33,209 bases of DNA. Source: Candidatus Obscuribacterales bacterium. GTDB lineage: Bacteria > Cyanobacteriota > Vampirovibrionia > Obscuribacterales > Obscuribacteraceae. The notes under the pieces are model-generated. The model worked only from the letters and a program-made list of their open reading frames with translations, did no database searches and had not been told where the DNA came from. Position numbers and translations under genes: made by a program. The stretch spans positions 1 to 33,209 of the forward strand of contig JAGVKB010000109.1 in NCBI GenBank assembly GCA_020050835.1. Direction: 5' to 3'. This document shows, piece by piece, positions 7,912-15,500 of the stretch (within the stretch, counting starts at the first letter, position 1; every line of letters starts with the position of its first letter).

Positions 7912-9504
7912 ATGGAAGGATTCGAGCCCTTGACAGAGCAATTTTCAGCGCGAGTTTTACTAGACGACGCCAAGCGGTTGTCCGAATGCTCGATTTGGCC
8001 AATGCTGGCGCAGCTCTATCAGAACGCGCCACCGCGTTCTCTCTGGGAAGGTGTGCCGTCGCACATCACGACCAGCGCCTTCTTTGCTGAAGTTTACGCA
8101 GATCTATTGCTTGCATTCATCCGCGACTACTTGCTCCATTTAGATTTGAATGAGCCGTTGTACATAGTCGAATTGGGTAGCGGAAGCGGATGCTTCAGCT
8201 TTTACCTGCTCAATGAGCTCTTTCGAAAAATGGAGTACTTTCCGGCGTTGGAGCGAGTGAAGGTCCGGTATGTCATGTCCGACTTCACGGCAAACACTCT
8301 TGCCGACTGCAGGGAGCATGAGAATTTCACGCCATTTAGAGACAGCGGTAGCTTGAGTTTCGCCGTATTCAAGCCGGAAGAGGAATCCGAAATAATCACT
8401 TACGGTGGCACGCGCCTTGCATCTGATACCGTTAAGAACCCAGTTGTTATCATTGCTAACTATGTTCTTGATTCAATGAGACACGATGGTTTCAGGCTTG
8501 ATAGCGGTCAACTTCAGGAAGTAAGACATACATTCTATCGGAAGCAAGATGGAAGACCAGAGAATTTCGATCAGCTGGAAAAGGTAGAATCATATGCAGA
8601 AGTGCGCGGCGACTATTACGATGACGACGCACTCGACAGCATCCTTCACTTCTATCAGAAGCGTTTCAAGAACGCTACGATCGTCTTTCCGATTGGTGCT
8701 CTTCGCATGTTGCGAAACTTCCAGGTAATGTCTAACAATAATATGGTTCTACTTTCCAGCGATCGTGGCTTTACGAGGGCTGATTATGTGGAAGGGTTGT
8801 GGGAGATGCGTTTTCAATCGGAGCACTCCTTTTTTTCCTATCCAGTCAACTATCATGCAATCCGCAAGTTCTTCGAATTTTATGGTGGAAGCAGTTGTTT
8901 CAGTAGCGGTGAAAGCCTGTTCGTGCACACCCAAATGAGTTGTTTGCTCGAGCACCAATGCCGTATGGAGCAAACCCGGTATACCTTTGGTGAAGTTGTC
9001 GAAAGGAAGAATCCGATCAACTATCTCTATAACTGGCAAGAGTACTTCGGCAGAAAACCGGCTCGGACAGCCAATGAAACGCTGATGGCATTGATCGGAC
9101 TGATACGCACTTGTTGCAACGATCCGATTGTCTTGTGCCACTTTGCTCAGAAAATCTGCAATGCTTTGAGCGGCATACAGCCACATGTGCGAGCTGACTT
9201 GTTAGAGATGCTAATAATGGTCGAAGACAATTTCTTCTACGTACGAAAGAAATACGATAGCCTTTATTGGATCGGCAAACTACGTTTCGAAGTGAAGGAG
9301 TTTGAGGGCGCTATCGCTGCATTGAGAAAGTCAATCAAGCATTTCGGTGAAACATATGAATCTCTGAATTGTTTGGCTTCCTGCTACGAGGTGAAGAGCG
9401 ATTTTGAGAGTGCTCTGGAAAACTACAAGCTCTGCCTGAAGCATTGTCCGGATTCCGAACTGGCTTTGGAGTCTGTCGAGAGAGTTAGACAGAAACTCAA
9501 TTAG
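7912..9504 (+). CDS. MidA-like SAM-dependent methyltransferase with C-terminal TPRs
   Basis: Encodes 530 residues from ATG 7912, the first start after an in-frame TAG at 7900. An in-frame TTG at 7930 has the better ribosome binding site (GGAAGGA 7914-7920, 9 nt spacing), so the protein may be six residues shorter. The N-terminus has the typical entry ITTSAFFAEVYADLLLAF. Class I methyltransferase motif I is at 84-93 (YIVELGSGSG), the motif II acidic residue is D124 (YVMSDFT), and NYVLDSM lies at 183-189. A conserved FSYPVNYHAI is at 308-316. This layout fits the PF02636/MidA-like group, whose best-known member methylates an arginine of a respiratory complex I subunit. Residues ~455-525 hold two TPR-like helical hairpins (EFEGAIAALRKSIKHF; DFESALENYKLCLKHC), suggesting a protein partner. 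The substrate is unknown. Confidence 0.85.
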   Translation: MEGFEPLTEQFSARVLLDDAKRLSECSIWPMLAQLYQNAPPRSLWEGVPSHITTSAFFAEVYADLLLAFIRDYLLHLDLNEPLYIVELGSGSGCFSFYLLNELFRKMEYFPALERVKVRYVMSDFTANTLADCREHENFTPFRDSGSLSFAVFKPEEESEIITYGGTRLASDTVKNPVVIIANYVLDSMRHDGFRLDSGQLQEVRHTFYRKQDGRPENFDQLEKVESYAEVRGDYYDDDALDSILHFYQKRFKNATIVFPIGALRMLRNFQVMSNNNMVLLSSDRGFTRADYVEGLWEMRFQSEHSFFSYPVNYHAIRKFFEFYGGSSCFSSGESLFVHTQMSCLLEHQCRMEQTRYTFGEVVERKNPINYLYNWQEYFGRKPARTANETLMALIGLIRTCCNDPIVLCHFAQKICNALSGIQPHVRADLLEMLIMVEDNFFYVRKKYDSLYWIGKLRFEVKEFEGAIAALRKSIKHFGETYESLNCLASCYEVKSDFESALENYKLCLKHCPDSELALESVERVRQKLN

Positions 9505-9611
9505 GTGTCATCTGTTGGCAGTGCTAGCGAACGTTTCAACGGCGATCACCGTAGACCGAGGAGACTGTTTCCGCAGTTGTTCCATCAAATTCCGCTTTTC
9601 TGCATCAAGTA

Positions 9612-9620
9612 TGCTATAGT
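9612..9620 (+). promoter_or_regulatory. Candidate extended -10 promoter for the first RRM gene
   Basis: TGCTATAGT matches the extended -10 pattern TGnTATAAT with one mismatch. There is no good -35 hexamer 16-18 nt upstream, which extended -10 promoters can tolerate. Transcription would begin near 9627. Confidence 0.35.
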
Positions 9621-9644
9621 AACCACAATAGTCAGGCTGTCTTG

Positions 9645-9676
9645 CTCAACTTCGAGTGCTACTGCCAAAGGTTGAG
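9645..9676 (+). promoter_or_regulatory. Leader hairpin 1 upstream of the RRM gene
   Basis: CTCAACTT (9645-9652) can pair with AGGTTGAG (9669-9676) as an eight-pair stem with one G-U pair and a 16-nt loop. A run of six T lies at 9701-9706, too far downstream to make this an intrinsic terminator. Confidence 0.35.
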
Positions 9677-9724
9677 ATTGCAAAGCCCCGTTCACCAAGA
9701 TTTTTTCGTTTCTGGTTACCTGGA

Positions 9725-9761
9725 GTCGCTAAGCCCGTGCGCGAGCGCCATGCTTAGTGGC
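9725..9761 (+). promoter_or_regulatory. Leader hairpin 2, with an alternative competing stem
   Basis: GTCGCTAAGC (9725-9734) can pair with GCTTAGTGGC (9752-9761) as a ten-pair stem containing two G-U pairs. The 17-nt loop can form an inner GCG/CGC stem closed by CGAG. CGCCA (9746-9750) can instead pair with TGGCG (9758-9762) around a seven-base loop. The two structures exclude each other. The element ends about 100 nt before the ATG. Confidence 0.4.
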
Positions 9762-9863
9762 GATCAAATCCATCCTGGACTCACTTTAGCCAGCATGCCC
9801 TGTCCGTCCTTCGGATTTTGCGATGGCTGGTTCTTACTTACAGATCAAAAGGTTCGATTCTAA

Positions 9864-10148
9864 ATGCAAAACAAACTATTCGTCCGAAATCTCTCTTTCG
9901 CTTGCGCAGACAGTGAATTGGGGGATCTTTTCACGCAGTTCGGTGAAGTCACTTCCGCCAAGATAGCTGTAGACCGCGAAACCGGCAGAGGACGCGGCTT
10001 CGGCTTCGTTGAAATGTCAACACAGAGCCAGGCCGAAGACGCGATTCGCGGGCTCGACAGCCGGGAATTCGGTGGTCGCGTGATTCATGTCGTTATGGCC
10101 GAGCAACGTGAAAGTCGGTCCAACGGTACTGGACGAAACCAATCGTAG
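9864..10148 (+). CDS. Single-RRM RNA-binding protein (cyanobacterial Rbp type), copy 1
   Basis: Encodes 94 residues and consists almost entirely of one RRM fold. RNP2 is LFVRNL at 5-10 and RNP1 is RGFGFVEM at 44-51, with the usual GRGRGFGF loop and a short polar tail (SRSNGTGRNQS). The aromatic positions that stack on RNA (F6, F46, F48) are present. A purine-rich AAAAGG (9847-9852) lies 11 nt before the ATG. Cyanobacterial proteins of this size and layout bind RNA and are often cold-induced; the exact role here is inference. A paralogue lies at 10922-11206, with about 45 of 78 aligned residues identical by eye. Confidence 0.93.
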   Translation: MQNKLFVRNLSFACADSELGDLFTQFGEVTSAKIAVDRETGRGRGFGFVEMSTQSQAEDAIRGLDSREFGGRVIHVVMAEQRESRSNGTGRNQS

Positions 10149-10243
10149 GTTTGGAGCGCGGTGTTTGTGCTGCTTACGACTTGAGCTGTCATTGACGCTT
10201 TATGCGACTACAAGAAAAATTAGTTAGACGTGCCTTCGCGAGT

Positions 10244-10272
10244 TTGCTGCATGCATCGCTGTTGGACATAAT
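10244..10272 (+). promoter_or_regulatory. Candidate sigma70-type promoter for the LRV gene
   Basis: TTGCTG (10244-10249) and CATAAT (10267-10272) are separated by exactly 17 nt. Transcription would start near 10279, overlapping the ribosome binding site and leaving a leader of only about 8 nt. The short leader lowers confidence. Confidence 0.3.
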
Positions 10273-10286
10273 TATATGAGGTGTTA

Positions 10287-10886
10287 ATGTCCAGCGAACA
10301 ATTGAGATTCCAACCTAATAAGCATGATGCAAGAGACTTGTCTTACTTGTACGAATTCATATCCGAGTGTCCCAATCCTCGGATAACGGATGCAATCAAG
10401 AAATTGGTCGATCGCTGGTTGGAGAAGGCGGATTCGATCCCTTCATTCTCCGCCTCTTTGAAGCACGAGCTCGAAACAACCGATGACGAGCTAGTTGAGA
10501 TTTGCTGGTTGCTGAGCATCAACCCTAATACTCCGCCATCAGTTCTTCAAGATTTGTGCAGCGGAGCTTCTAGCAGCCTTTTAGAAAGAATTGCGGAAAA
10601 CAGCAGCACTGGAGCTAGCACTTTAGCCCAACTTTCATATCAAGCTGTTGCTGAGATTCGCATCGCGACGGCGAGCAATCCGTCAACTCCACTGGCATCA
10701 ATCATGCTGTTGGTACAAGACGATAATCCCGACGTAAGATTCAGCATTGCAGAAAATGCAAATGTGCCGAAGGAGGCTCTTGAGGCATTAACTTGCGACG
10801 ACAATCCATACGTCAAAATGCGTGCTGCAATCACATTGGCACGCACGGAATTAGCGAAAAATGTCTCTATGGCAGAGTCGCTTTAG
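10287..10886 (+). CDS. LRV (leucine-rich repeat variant)-like helical repeat protein
   Basis: Encodes 199 residues from ATG 10287, preceded by GAGG (10278-10281) at 5 nt. A GTG at 10281 in the same frame overlaps that ribosome binding site and is less likely. The C-terminal two thirds carry repeats with an Asn ladder spaced exactly 26 residues apart at N79, N105, N131 and N157. Example segments are INPNTPPSVLQDLC, ASNPSTPLASIMLLVQDDNP and AENANVPKEALEALTCDDNP; the consensus NP.TP...L..L......VR..IA is the LRV pattern of paired helices. These folds usually mediate protein-protein contact. The N-terminal ~75 residues are helical and not recognised. The gene sits between two RRM paralogues on the same strand, so a link to RNA-binding complexes is plausible but inferred. 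Confidence 0.85.
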   Translation: MSSEQLRFQPNKHDARDLSYLYEFISECPNPRITDAIKKLVDRWLEKADSIPSFSASLKHELETTDDELVEICWLLSINPNTPPSVLQDLCSGASSSLLERIAENSSTGASTLAQLSYQAVAEIRIATASNPSTPLASIMLLVQDDNPDVRFSIAENANVPKEALEALTCDDNPYVKMRAAITLARTELAKNVSMAESL

Positions 10887-10921
10887 AGCGGACTTTTACA
10901 TTACAAATATATGGTACTTTT

Positions 10922-11206
10922 ATGCAACACAATACTTTATTCGTGACAAATCTCTCGTCAAGCACTACTGATTGGGAGTTGAGCGGACTTTTCGAGAAGC
11001 ATGGCAATGTGCTTTCCGCTAGAATTGCAATAGAACGTCAAACCGGCCGACCACGGGGATTTGCCTTTGTCGAAATGAGCACGCGAGAGTCGGTTGAAGA
11101 CGCTATTCGTGCGCTCGATAACACTAAGTTCAATGGTCGCACTCTGCATGTAGCAGTTTCGGAGCAGCGTCAGCGCAGACCCAGCACAGCCTATGGTAAC
11201 TGGTAG
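10922..11206 (+). CDS. Single-RRM RNA-binding protein (cyanobacterial Rbp type), copy 2
   Basis: Encodes 94 residues, the same length as the paralogue at 9864-10148. RNP2 is LFVTNL at 6-11 and RNP1 is RGFAFVEM at 45-52, followed by an Arg-rich tail (SEQRQRRPSTAYGNW). I chose ATG 10922 because the RRM begins within five residues of it; the same frame extends upstream to 10793 but overlaps the LRV gene there. The ribosome binding site is weak. The LRV gene ends 35 nt upstream, so the genes may share a transcript. Sharing RNP motifs, length and DAIR.LD with copy 1 suggests a gene duplication, with the LRV gene now between the copies. Confidence 0.92.
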   Translation: MQHNTLFVTNLSSSTTDWELSGLFEKHGNVLSARIAIERQTGRPRGFAFVEMSTRESVEDAIRALDNTKFNGRTLHVAVSEQRQRRPSTAYGNW

Positions 11207-11210
11207 TTTT

Positions 11211-11654
11211 ATGAGTTACTCTTCAATGAAGGAACAATCCTTGACAAATTACGGACCCCTTACAATTCATCAAAACGGTAAACCCGTTAAGCAGTTGGCT
11301 GCGACTCCGACACCGGTTGTAGCGGCTTCCAGTCGTATCGCTCATTCACTAGAGAATGTGAGATTGTCGCTCCACGTCGAACGCTTTGAGTCGCAAGACC
11401 GTTATTCTACTGATATCACCTGTATTACACGCTTTCCCGAGTATGGTTACGAACTTAAACATCGAGCGCCATGCGAGATGCGCGTGGGTCAGACGCACGG
11501 TGCCGCTGTCGTTCAGGCTACGTGCATTTGTGTGGATTTTGAAGACGCGCACAGCACTCTGATGGAAGTGGAGTATTTGCTAGGAGAAGAGTCGTTGGCT
11601 GTTATTTCCGTACCTATCAAGTTTCCCGAAGTTCCTGAAATTCCTGAAGCCTGA
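11211..11654 (+). CDS. Hypothetical protein following RRM copy 2
   Basis: Encodes 147 residues from ATG 11211, four nt after the RRM stop. An in-frame ATG at 11193 would overlap the RRM gene by 14 nt, and another lies at 11226; none has a clear ribosome binding site. The protein is soluble. The first ~50 residues are polar (SLTNYGPLTIHQNGKPVKQL). The rest looks beta-rich, with alternating hydrophobics (VRLSLHVERFESQDRYSTDITCITRF) and three cysteines. It ends in IKFPEVPEIPEA. I do not recognise the family. Tight spacing after the RRM gene suggests a shared transcript. Confidence 0.65.
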   Translation: MSYSSMKEQSLTNYGPLTIHQNGKPVKQLAATPTPVVAASSRIAHSLENVRLSLHVERFESQDRYSTDITCITRFPEYGYELKHRAPCEMRVGQTHGAAVVQATCICVDFEDAHSTLMEVEYLLGEESLAVISVPIKFPEVPEIPEA

Positions 11655-11785
11655 TCGGAAAGCCATACTGCACCATCATCAATTTGAGCTTGAACGGTTA
11701 GATACATTCACCACGCCCCTGCCTACTCTAGACGCATGTACAAGGATACAGAGCGGTATACTGGAGAACAATCGGAGGTCGCCGG

Positions 11786-12283
11786 GTGGAAGACATATCA
11801 TTTCCTATGTGTTTTGATTCACTTGGCACGTTTCTAGCTTTTGCATTGGTCGGTTTTACCTTTGTAGGCATTTCTCTTGAGTCGTTCTTGATAAAGCTAA
11901 ATGTACCAAGAGCAATCCGAACACCGATAGCTGTGTCCGCAGGATTGCTTGTTCTGTCTCCTTTTCTTCTGTGGCAGTTTTATCTGCCGTTTCTAGGAGT
12001 AGGGGTCGGTCGCGATCGAATTGAGCTGCGGTATCTGTGGCCGCGTCCTTCAGAAACAGTTATGTTCAGCGAAATCTCCTCTGTCGACTCTAAGTCAATG
12101 ATGCATGCTGCTAAGCAGGTCCGATATTCAACGGCGTGCCTGGAACTTAAACTGAAAAACGATCAAGTATTGAGATCGATGGAGATTAGGGGTGGAGGTT
12201 CAGGCACTACCGAAGACCCGCTCACAAAGGCGCAACGATTAATCAAGGTTGTGCCGAAACCTTTGGCCGATGATAGATATTGA
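11786..12283 (+). CDS. Two-helix membrane protein with PH-like cytoplasmic domain
   Basis: Encodes 165 residues. The GTG at 11786 is well supported by GGAGG (11774-11778) with 7 nt spacing. Two hydrophobic helices are visible at ~12-32 (LGTFLAFALVGFTFVGISLE) and ~48-71 (IAVSAGLLVLSPFLLWQFYL). After them, residues ~72-155 form a beta-rich segment beginning GVGRDRIELRYLWPRPSETVMFSEISSV. A membrane hairpin followed by strands with ...I.L......V.FSEI..V resembles small bacterial membrane proteins with a PH-like domain; this is pattern recognition only. It runs convergent with the giant gene, separated by 60 nt in which I see no intrinsic terminator. Confidence 0.75.
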   Translation: MEDISFPMCFDSLGTFLAFALVGFTFVGISLESFLIKLNVPRAIRTPIAVSAGLLVLSPFLLWQFYLPFLGVGVGRDRIELRYLWPRPSETVMFSEISSVDSKSMMHAAKQVRYSTACLELKLKNDQVLRSMEIRGGGSGTTEDPLTKAQRLIKVVPKPLADDRY

Positions 12284-12343
12284 ATTCTACTTCAAGTACA
12301 TTCCTATTGAGCCTGAAATTTCATCATTGCACAGCACTATGCC

Positions 12344-12580
12344 TTACGGATTAGAGTTGTTCATCGGAGCATAGGCGCCGTGCCGGCCTGTGACCAGAGT
12401 TAGGCAAGCTGCCATGCGAACAACCTTTTCGGCGATGCTTCGGTCATGCTTGTTGCTGCTCTTGACCAATTGAGAGAGGATTACATTGCTCTCGAGCAGT
12501 GATACTAGCGACACGTCCGATCTCATGATTCTGCCGCCCGTGGCTAAGTCAAAAGTCTCTATGCTTCGACGAGCTACTGA
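12344..12580 (-). other. C-terminal module shared with the FecR-like protein at 6599-7630
   Basis: The last ~75 residues of the giant protein (VARRSIETF..., SLVSLLESNVILSQL, VTGRHGAYAP) align with residues ~257-330 of the 343-residue secreted protein (IARRRSQLF..., SLQSLLADSVILSDL, VNGAHGFTYAP). The matched order of ARR, SLL, VILS, MA and HG..YAP is too long for chance. Confidence 0.75.
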
Positions 12581-15500
12581 ATCCTTCGCTGCCTTTGTTA
12601 GAGTCGTGCCATCAGGTCCGATGATGGTTTCTTGTCCGGATGACAGTTTCGACAAGCGCCCACCAGCAACTACGCTGATTGAGTTGCTGCCTGTACCCCA
12701 GAGATTACGCACTTTGAGTACGTCATTGTCTGCGCTAATCAAGGCGATCGTTCCCGCTTTCAGTGTTACGGCATGTGTGCCTGATGTGACTGTCGTTGGC
12801 TGATTAGCCAGGACGAGAGTTTCTCCATTGTGCAGCATTATCACGCCCGGCTGAGGTAGGGAGATAGATGCATTGCCGATATGCTTGAGAACGGCTCCTT
12901 GAATGGTAACAGTTTGAATTCCAGTGATCGGAGCGGTAACAGCCGGCTGCACGAAGCTGATCGGTTGGAGCTCGTTCTTGCCGGTACTTCCGCTACTGGC
13001 TGTCCCGGCTTCAGTGGAGCGGTACAGGTCACCAGGAGAATGACTGACATGCGGCGGATTGGTGGCCTTGCCTACTGGTGGATTTCCACTAGTACCGTTC
13101 GGCGGATGGCCGTTCTTGCCAATAGTGGCGCTGCTGGAAGGACGCATCGCTTCAATCCGCTTCTTTAGTGCTGGTGGGAAACAACCAAGATTGCAAGACA
13201 GGAGATCGTCACTTTCCGCCATTACTTTCGTATCAAATCCGTTTCGTTCTATCTCCCAGCCATTGTTGGCTACTGTTGAGGAGACGGTTCGGCGAGGAAC
13301 CCCATCGTCCTGGGCTCCGCCTGATTGAGCTCCCGGCTTATTGCGAATCACGATTTCTTCGCCTGTACCAGCCGTCATCGTTCCGACAATTACACCCGAC
13401 AGCTCGGTTGGGGTCTTGCCAATGTTTGACACTCGCAACTTCGAAGAACTTGTCACTTCGACGATGGCGGCGGCATCGCCGCTCATGTGTATTACTCCAT
13501 AGGACGTTTCAATCTTCAGTCCTTTCCGACCGGCAAAGACCGCAGCTCTTCCTTCGCGCAATCCAAGTGTCATGTGCGCGGTCGGTCTGATTTGTGTGCC
13601 ACCTGCACCGATGATGGCAGCACCATCATCACCTTCGTATGTGAAGCTCTGGCAGCTTCCGCTCGCGACGGACCATTCGGGCTGTCCTTCCGAGTTGCTG
13701 GCAGACAAGTTGCTGAGCGAGGCACATAGTGGAGCTTCTGGAATCGGCAGAAGCGAGCGGTGAGTTATGTCAGTTGGAATTGGGAATCCAAGTACTCTCT
13801 CCGGTGTTAACACGATGCCGGTACGATGTGACTCGACGACCGGTTCGATGAAAGACAACCTTGGAGCGATCACCTCAAGCAGAGGTGCGATGGCGGTCAG
13901 ACTAGCACCATTAATATCAACCAGACCAGGTGGATCGATCGCAATGACACCGCCAAGTGCGTTGAACTCTGAGTTGGAAAGGGCAATCTTCGTGGGACCA
14001 GGCTCTGACAAATTGGTGTCCAGATCCACCAGCCCGCCTGGCTGAATATTGAACTGCACATTGTCGATAGTAACTCCCCAACGGTAATAGTTAACATTCA
14101 AGGCACCGGCAGGCGGTCTGTTAGCGAGCATTGTATCGAGCACAGCTTCAGAATTAGGCTGAGTCAAACCGGCATAGATGAAGATGCCTCCACCAGTGAA
14201 GTTACCAGTGCTGCTTCGACCAGCGCCTTCTTCATCCAGAGCGGCAACTGCCTTAACGCTCGCTCCACTGGTGACGTGGACTTCCGGTGCAACCTGGGTG
14301 TTGACTGCAACCAGACTGACGTTAGCTCCCAGGGCTACGAAGTCGCTTCCGGTATGTGCATTTATGTTCTGAGCGTTCAATGCGATACTACCGCCGCCAC
14401 TGGTGAGCATAGCGTGGGTAGTGTCTATGTTGCCAGTAGCTGTGGTTAGCGCAATCTGTCCGGCGTTGGTGACGCTGCCTTCCGGAAGGGTTTCCAGTGC
14501 TCCACGCGCGGCGCTCGAGAGAGAAGAGTCAATTTGTCCTGCAGTCAGTGTGACGACAGTATCGCTTGTGCTGCCGGTCCCATTGAGTGAAATCCCTGTA
14601 TTGGCATTGAGAAACACACTTCTATTGGCAACACCGCTGGACCCGGCAGCCATTGTGGCTATGCCTCCCAGCGCCGTGCCTAAGATATCGGTGCCGGCAG
14701 ACAGCGAAGATTTAGTTCCGATGGCGAGATTCAATCCGCCGGTCAGGATAACTCGCGCTGAGTTGCTGGTTATGCTCACCCGGTCGTGAAGAGTCACATT
14801 GGCAGCGGCGCTAGTGCTGCTGTCGAGAGTAACGTCTCCGAAGGCAGTAATTGTGGTTCCGGTGCCACCGTGAATGCCGGCGCTGATGCCACCGGCTCCG
14901 GTCGAACGGAATGTCGCAGTTCCGTTAGGCACTGAAATCGTACTTGCATCAGCTATCGTGAGTGTTCCACCGCCATTCGCGGTGACGCTGAGATTTCCCG
15001 TGCTTGCAAGCATAGATCCTGCGGTCAGCTGATTGGCCGTTGCAGAAGTTGCGATTGTGATTGCAGTACCGGTGGCTGTCATTGTACCGGTAATCGTATC
15101 GACCGAGACGTCGATTGAGCCGGCGTTCGAGCCGGCGATGCCGAAGAAATTGACGAATCCGTTTGCGGAGGACATAGTGCCGCCGGTCTTGAGGAAGCTG
15201 CCGCCGACGTTTTCATTGACATTGATATTGCCGGTAGTTGCTGTGATCAGACCCGATGAGATGGCGTGCGGTGTGAAGAGGTGAACATTGGAACCGGAGA
15301 CATTGCCGGTGCCAGTCAAAGTGATGGTGCTGGCAGGACCACTCTTTAATGTCGTATCTCCGCCGGTTGCGGTTGCATTGCCGTCGATATGCAAGTTGCC
15401 ACCAAGGGCGGCTAAGGTCAACTGTCCATTGCTGGCGGTGACAGCTGCTGTGTTCAGGTCATTGGTTGCGGTCTGGACTGTAATGTCTTCGCCGGAAGTT

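Larger units (their letters stand above)
9505..9863 (+). other. 359-nt intergenic region with putative structured leader of the RRM gene
   Basis: No convincing coding sequence is present. A TTG-initiated frame from 9642 ends in TAA immediately before the ATG at 9864, but it has no ribosome binding site and an odd, Cys/Pro-rich composition. The region holds an extended -10 candidate at 9612-9620 and two predicted hairpins (9645-9676 and 9725-9761). If that promoter is real, the RRM gene has a leader of about 235-240 nt. Long leaders are known for cold-regulated cyanobacterial rbp genes; applying that here is inference. Confidence 0.5.

Noticed and set aside
7901-8032. Upstream part of a 118-codon minus-strand frame (7676-8032)
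   Set aside because: This part lies opposite the methyltransferase coding start and looks like antisense sequence. Only the part from 7900 down is free of a competing gene.
9701-9706. Run of six T in the RRM leader as an intrinsic terminator
   Set aside because: The nearest hairpin ends 24 nt upstream and no GC-rich stem abuts the run.
9642-9863. 73-codon frame starting with TTG and ending directly at the ATG of the first RRM gene
   Set aside because: No ribosome binding site, rare start codon, unlikely composition, and it coincides with predicted RNA hairpins. Better read as an untranslated leader.
10793-10921. N-terminal extension of the second RRM protein, overlapping the LRV gene
   Set aside because: The RRM fold begins right after ATG 10922, and the paralogue has the same 94-residue length. 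The extension is just an open frame inside the LRV gene.
12284-12343. TACTTCAAGTA palindrome between the convergent membrane-protein and giant genes as a terminator
   Set aside because: The two 5-base arms leave only one base for a loop, and no T run follows on either strand.
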